From NCBI GenBank assembly GCA_023142975.1, contig JAGLIN010000062.1:1-5177 (forward strand): DNA of 5,177 bases, read 5' to 3'. Positions 4,750 to 5,177 of the stretch are shown piece by piece (within the stretch, counting starts at the first letter, position 1; every line of letters starts with the position of its first letter). The stretch is from Candidatus Parcubacteria bacterium. Lineage in GTDB: Bacteria; Patescibacteriota; Minisyncoccia; JAHIHE01; JAGLIN01. A program made the position numbers and the translations under genes. The notes below the pieces were generated by a model. The model searched no databases and was not told where the DNA came from. It saw only the letters and a list, made by a program, of their open reading frames with translations.

Positions 4750-4897
4750 TTGAGAAGTTAATAAAATTGTATTTTGGTTAGTTGAATAAGCTGGAAAGCT
4801 TAACCAGAGACGGTGATAGTCCCGTAGACGAAAACCAATACAAACTTCTGTTGTTGCTCTTGAGTACCATAGGACCAGTGAAATCTTATGGGAATCC

Positions 4898-4962
4898 GGC
4901 AGTCCTACTAAAAATAGGCTGTTCGTTTTCTAATTTATTAGAAAGCGATCAGTTTATCTGCC
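4898..4962 (+). other. 23S expansion: branched 65-nt insertion before CCAAGGCTAAATAC
   Basis: GGCAG (4898-4902) and CTGCC (4958-4962) close a segment holding two hairpins: CCTA/TAGG (4904-4918), and CGTTTTCTAAT (4924-4934) with ATTAGAAAGCG (4937-4947), which is fully paired with one wobble. E. coli has a simple hairpin of roughly 16 nt here. Confidence 0.65.
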
Positions 4963-4984
4963 AAGGCTAAATACTTTTTATGAT

Positions 4985-5021
<37 letters not shown>

Positions 5022-5079
5022 TATCCCGATGAGGGAGATGAAATAGTATCTGAAACCATATGCTTACAATGAATCGGAG

Positions 5080-5112
5080 TTGTTATTTTGCATTGGAAGA
5101 ATTAAAATACAA
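5080..5112 (+). other. 23S helix 25 region: AT-rich hairpin at the insertion site
   Basis: TTGTTATTTT (5080-5089) pairs with AAAATACAA (5104-5112) with one bulged T. It directly follows the conserved CTGAAACC...GAATCGGAG segment, where E. coli helix 25 begins. A further small palindrome, CTCTAAATAGAG (5114-5125), separates it from the repeat element at 5126. Confidence 0.5.
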
Positions 5113-5125
5113 TCTCTAAATAGAG

Positions 5126-5177
5126 TTGTCATCCCAGAATTTTTTCTAAAAAGCGAAGCTTTAGAAAAAAATGTCTG
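5126..5177. repeat. Palindromic repeat element, copy 2, inside the 23S gene (cut by window end)
   Basis: The first 20 bases (5126-5145) are identical to the first 20 of copy 1 (3783-3802). The central GCGAAGC (5153-5159) and the following A-run plus ATGTCTG are also shared, while the segment between differs (CTAAAA...TTTAG instead of TTGGA...GTAAG). The copy has the same orientation as copy 1 and lies in the helix 25 region of the 23S gene. Only the left hairpin is visible, and its closing arm is cut at ATGTCTG. Confidence 0.85.

Noticed and set aside
4782..4970. 62-codon open frame
   Set aside because: It lies wholly within the 23S rRNA gene and covers conserved rRNA blocks; an accidental frame.

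Overview
The window looks like chromosomal DNA from a low-GC bacterium, most likely a member of Patescibacteria (CPR, Parcubacteria-like). That placement is inference. It rests on a secreted protein with three C-terminal 'KKHWIK...EF...G..W..I.E.SAE.L' repeats of a type I associate with these genomes, on a 23S rRNA gene loaded with AT-rich expansions, on the absence of a 16S gene or tRNA directly upstream of that 23S, and on small stand-alone genes. The standard genetic code fits: the genes end in TAA, TAG and TGA, and no gene has an internal TGA.

Layout, all on the + strand. Positions 27-1052 encode a DUF389-family polytopic membrane protein. After a promoter-bearing gap, 1290-2750 encodes a secreted, probably surface-exposed protein with a signal peptide, Ig-like regions, an acidic linker and three C-terminal repeats. 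Next comes a 39-residue, extremely basic protein (2793-2912). Its promoter appears to place the transcript start on the ATG, and a strong hairpin terminator follows. A second terminator (3077-3107) isolates a self-contained unit made of promoter, strong Shine-Dalgarno, an unrecognised 106-residue protein (3172-3492) and a terminator. A third unit has the best promoter in the window and a terminator about 150 nt later, but no convincing gene between them; it is best read as a candidate small RNA (about 3603-3758).

The right end belongs to rRNA. A 136-bp palindromic repeat (3783-3918) is followed by a leader with two hairpins and a boxA-like antitermination site (3981-3992). The 5' part of a 23S rRNA gene then runs from about 4146 to the window end. 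Its conserved core blocks are intact, but domain I is greatly enlarged: roughly 980 nt occupy what takes about 540 nt in E. coli. The extra sequence forms hairpin rods at helix tips. One is a ~145-nt AT-rich inverted repeat, and another is a second copy of the 136-bp-type repeat, which begins inside the helix 25 region (5126 onward) and is cut by the window end.

The protein genes show no common pathway. What unifies the region is its transcriptional organisation: three promoters share an extended -10 of the form TGTTATNNT, each followed by a short, separately terminated unit. A mobile-looking palindromic repeat has also colonised both the 23S leader and the 23S gene itself.
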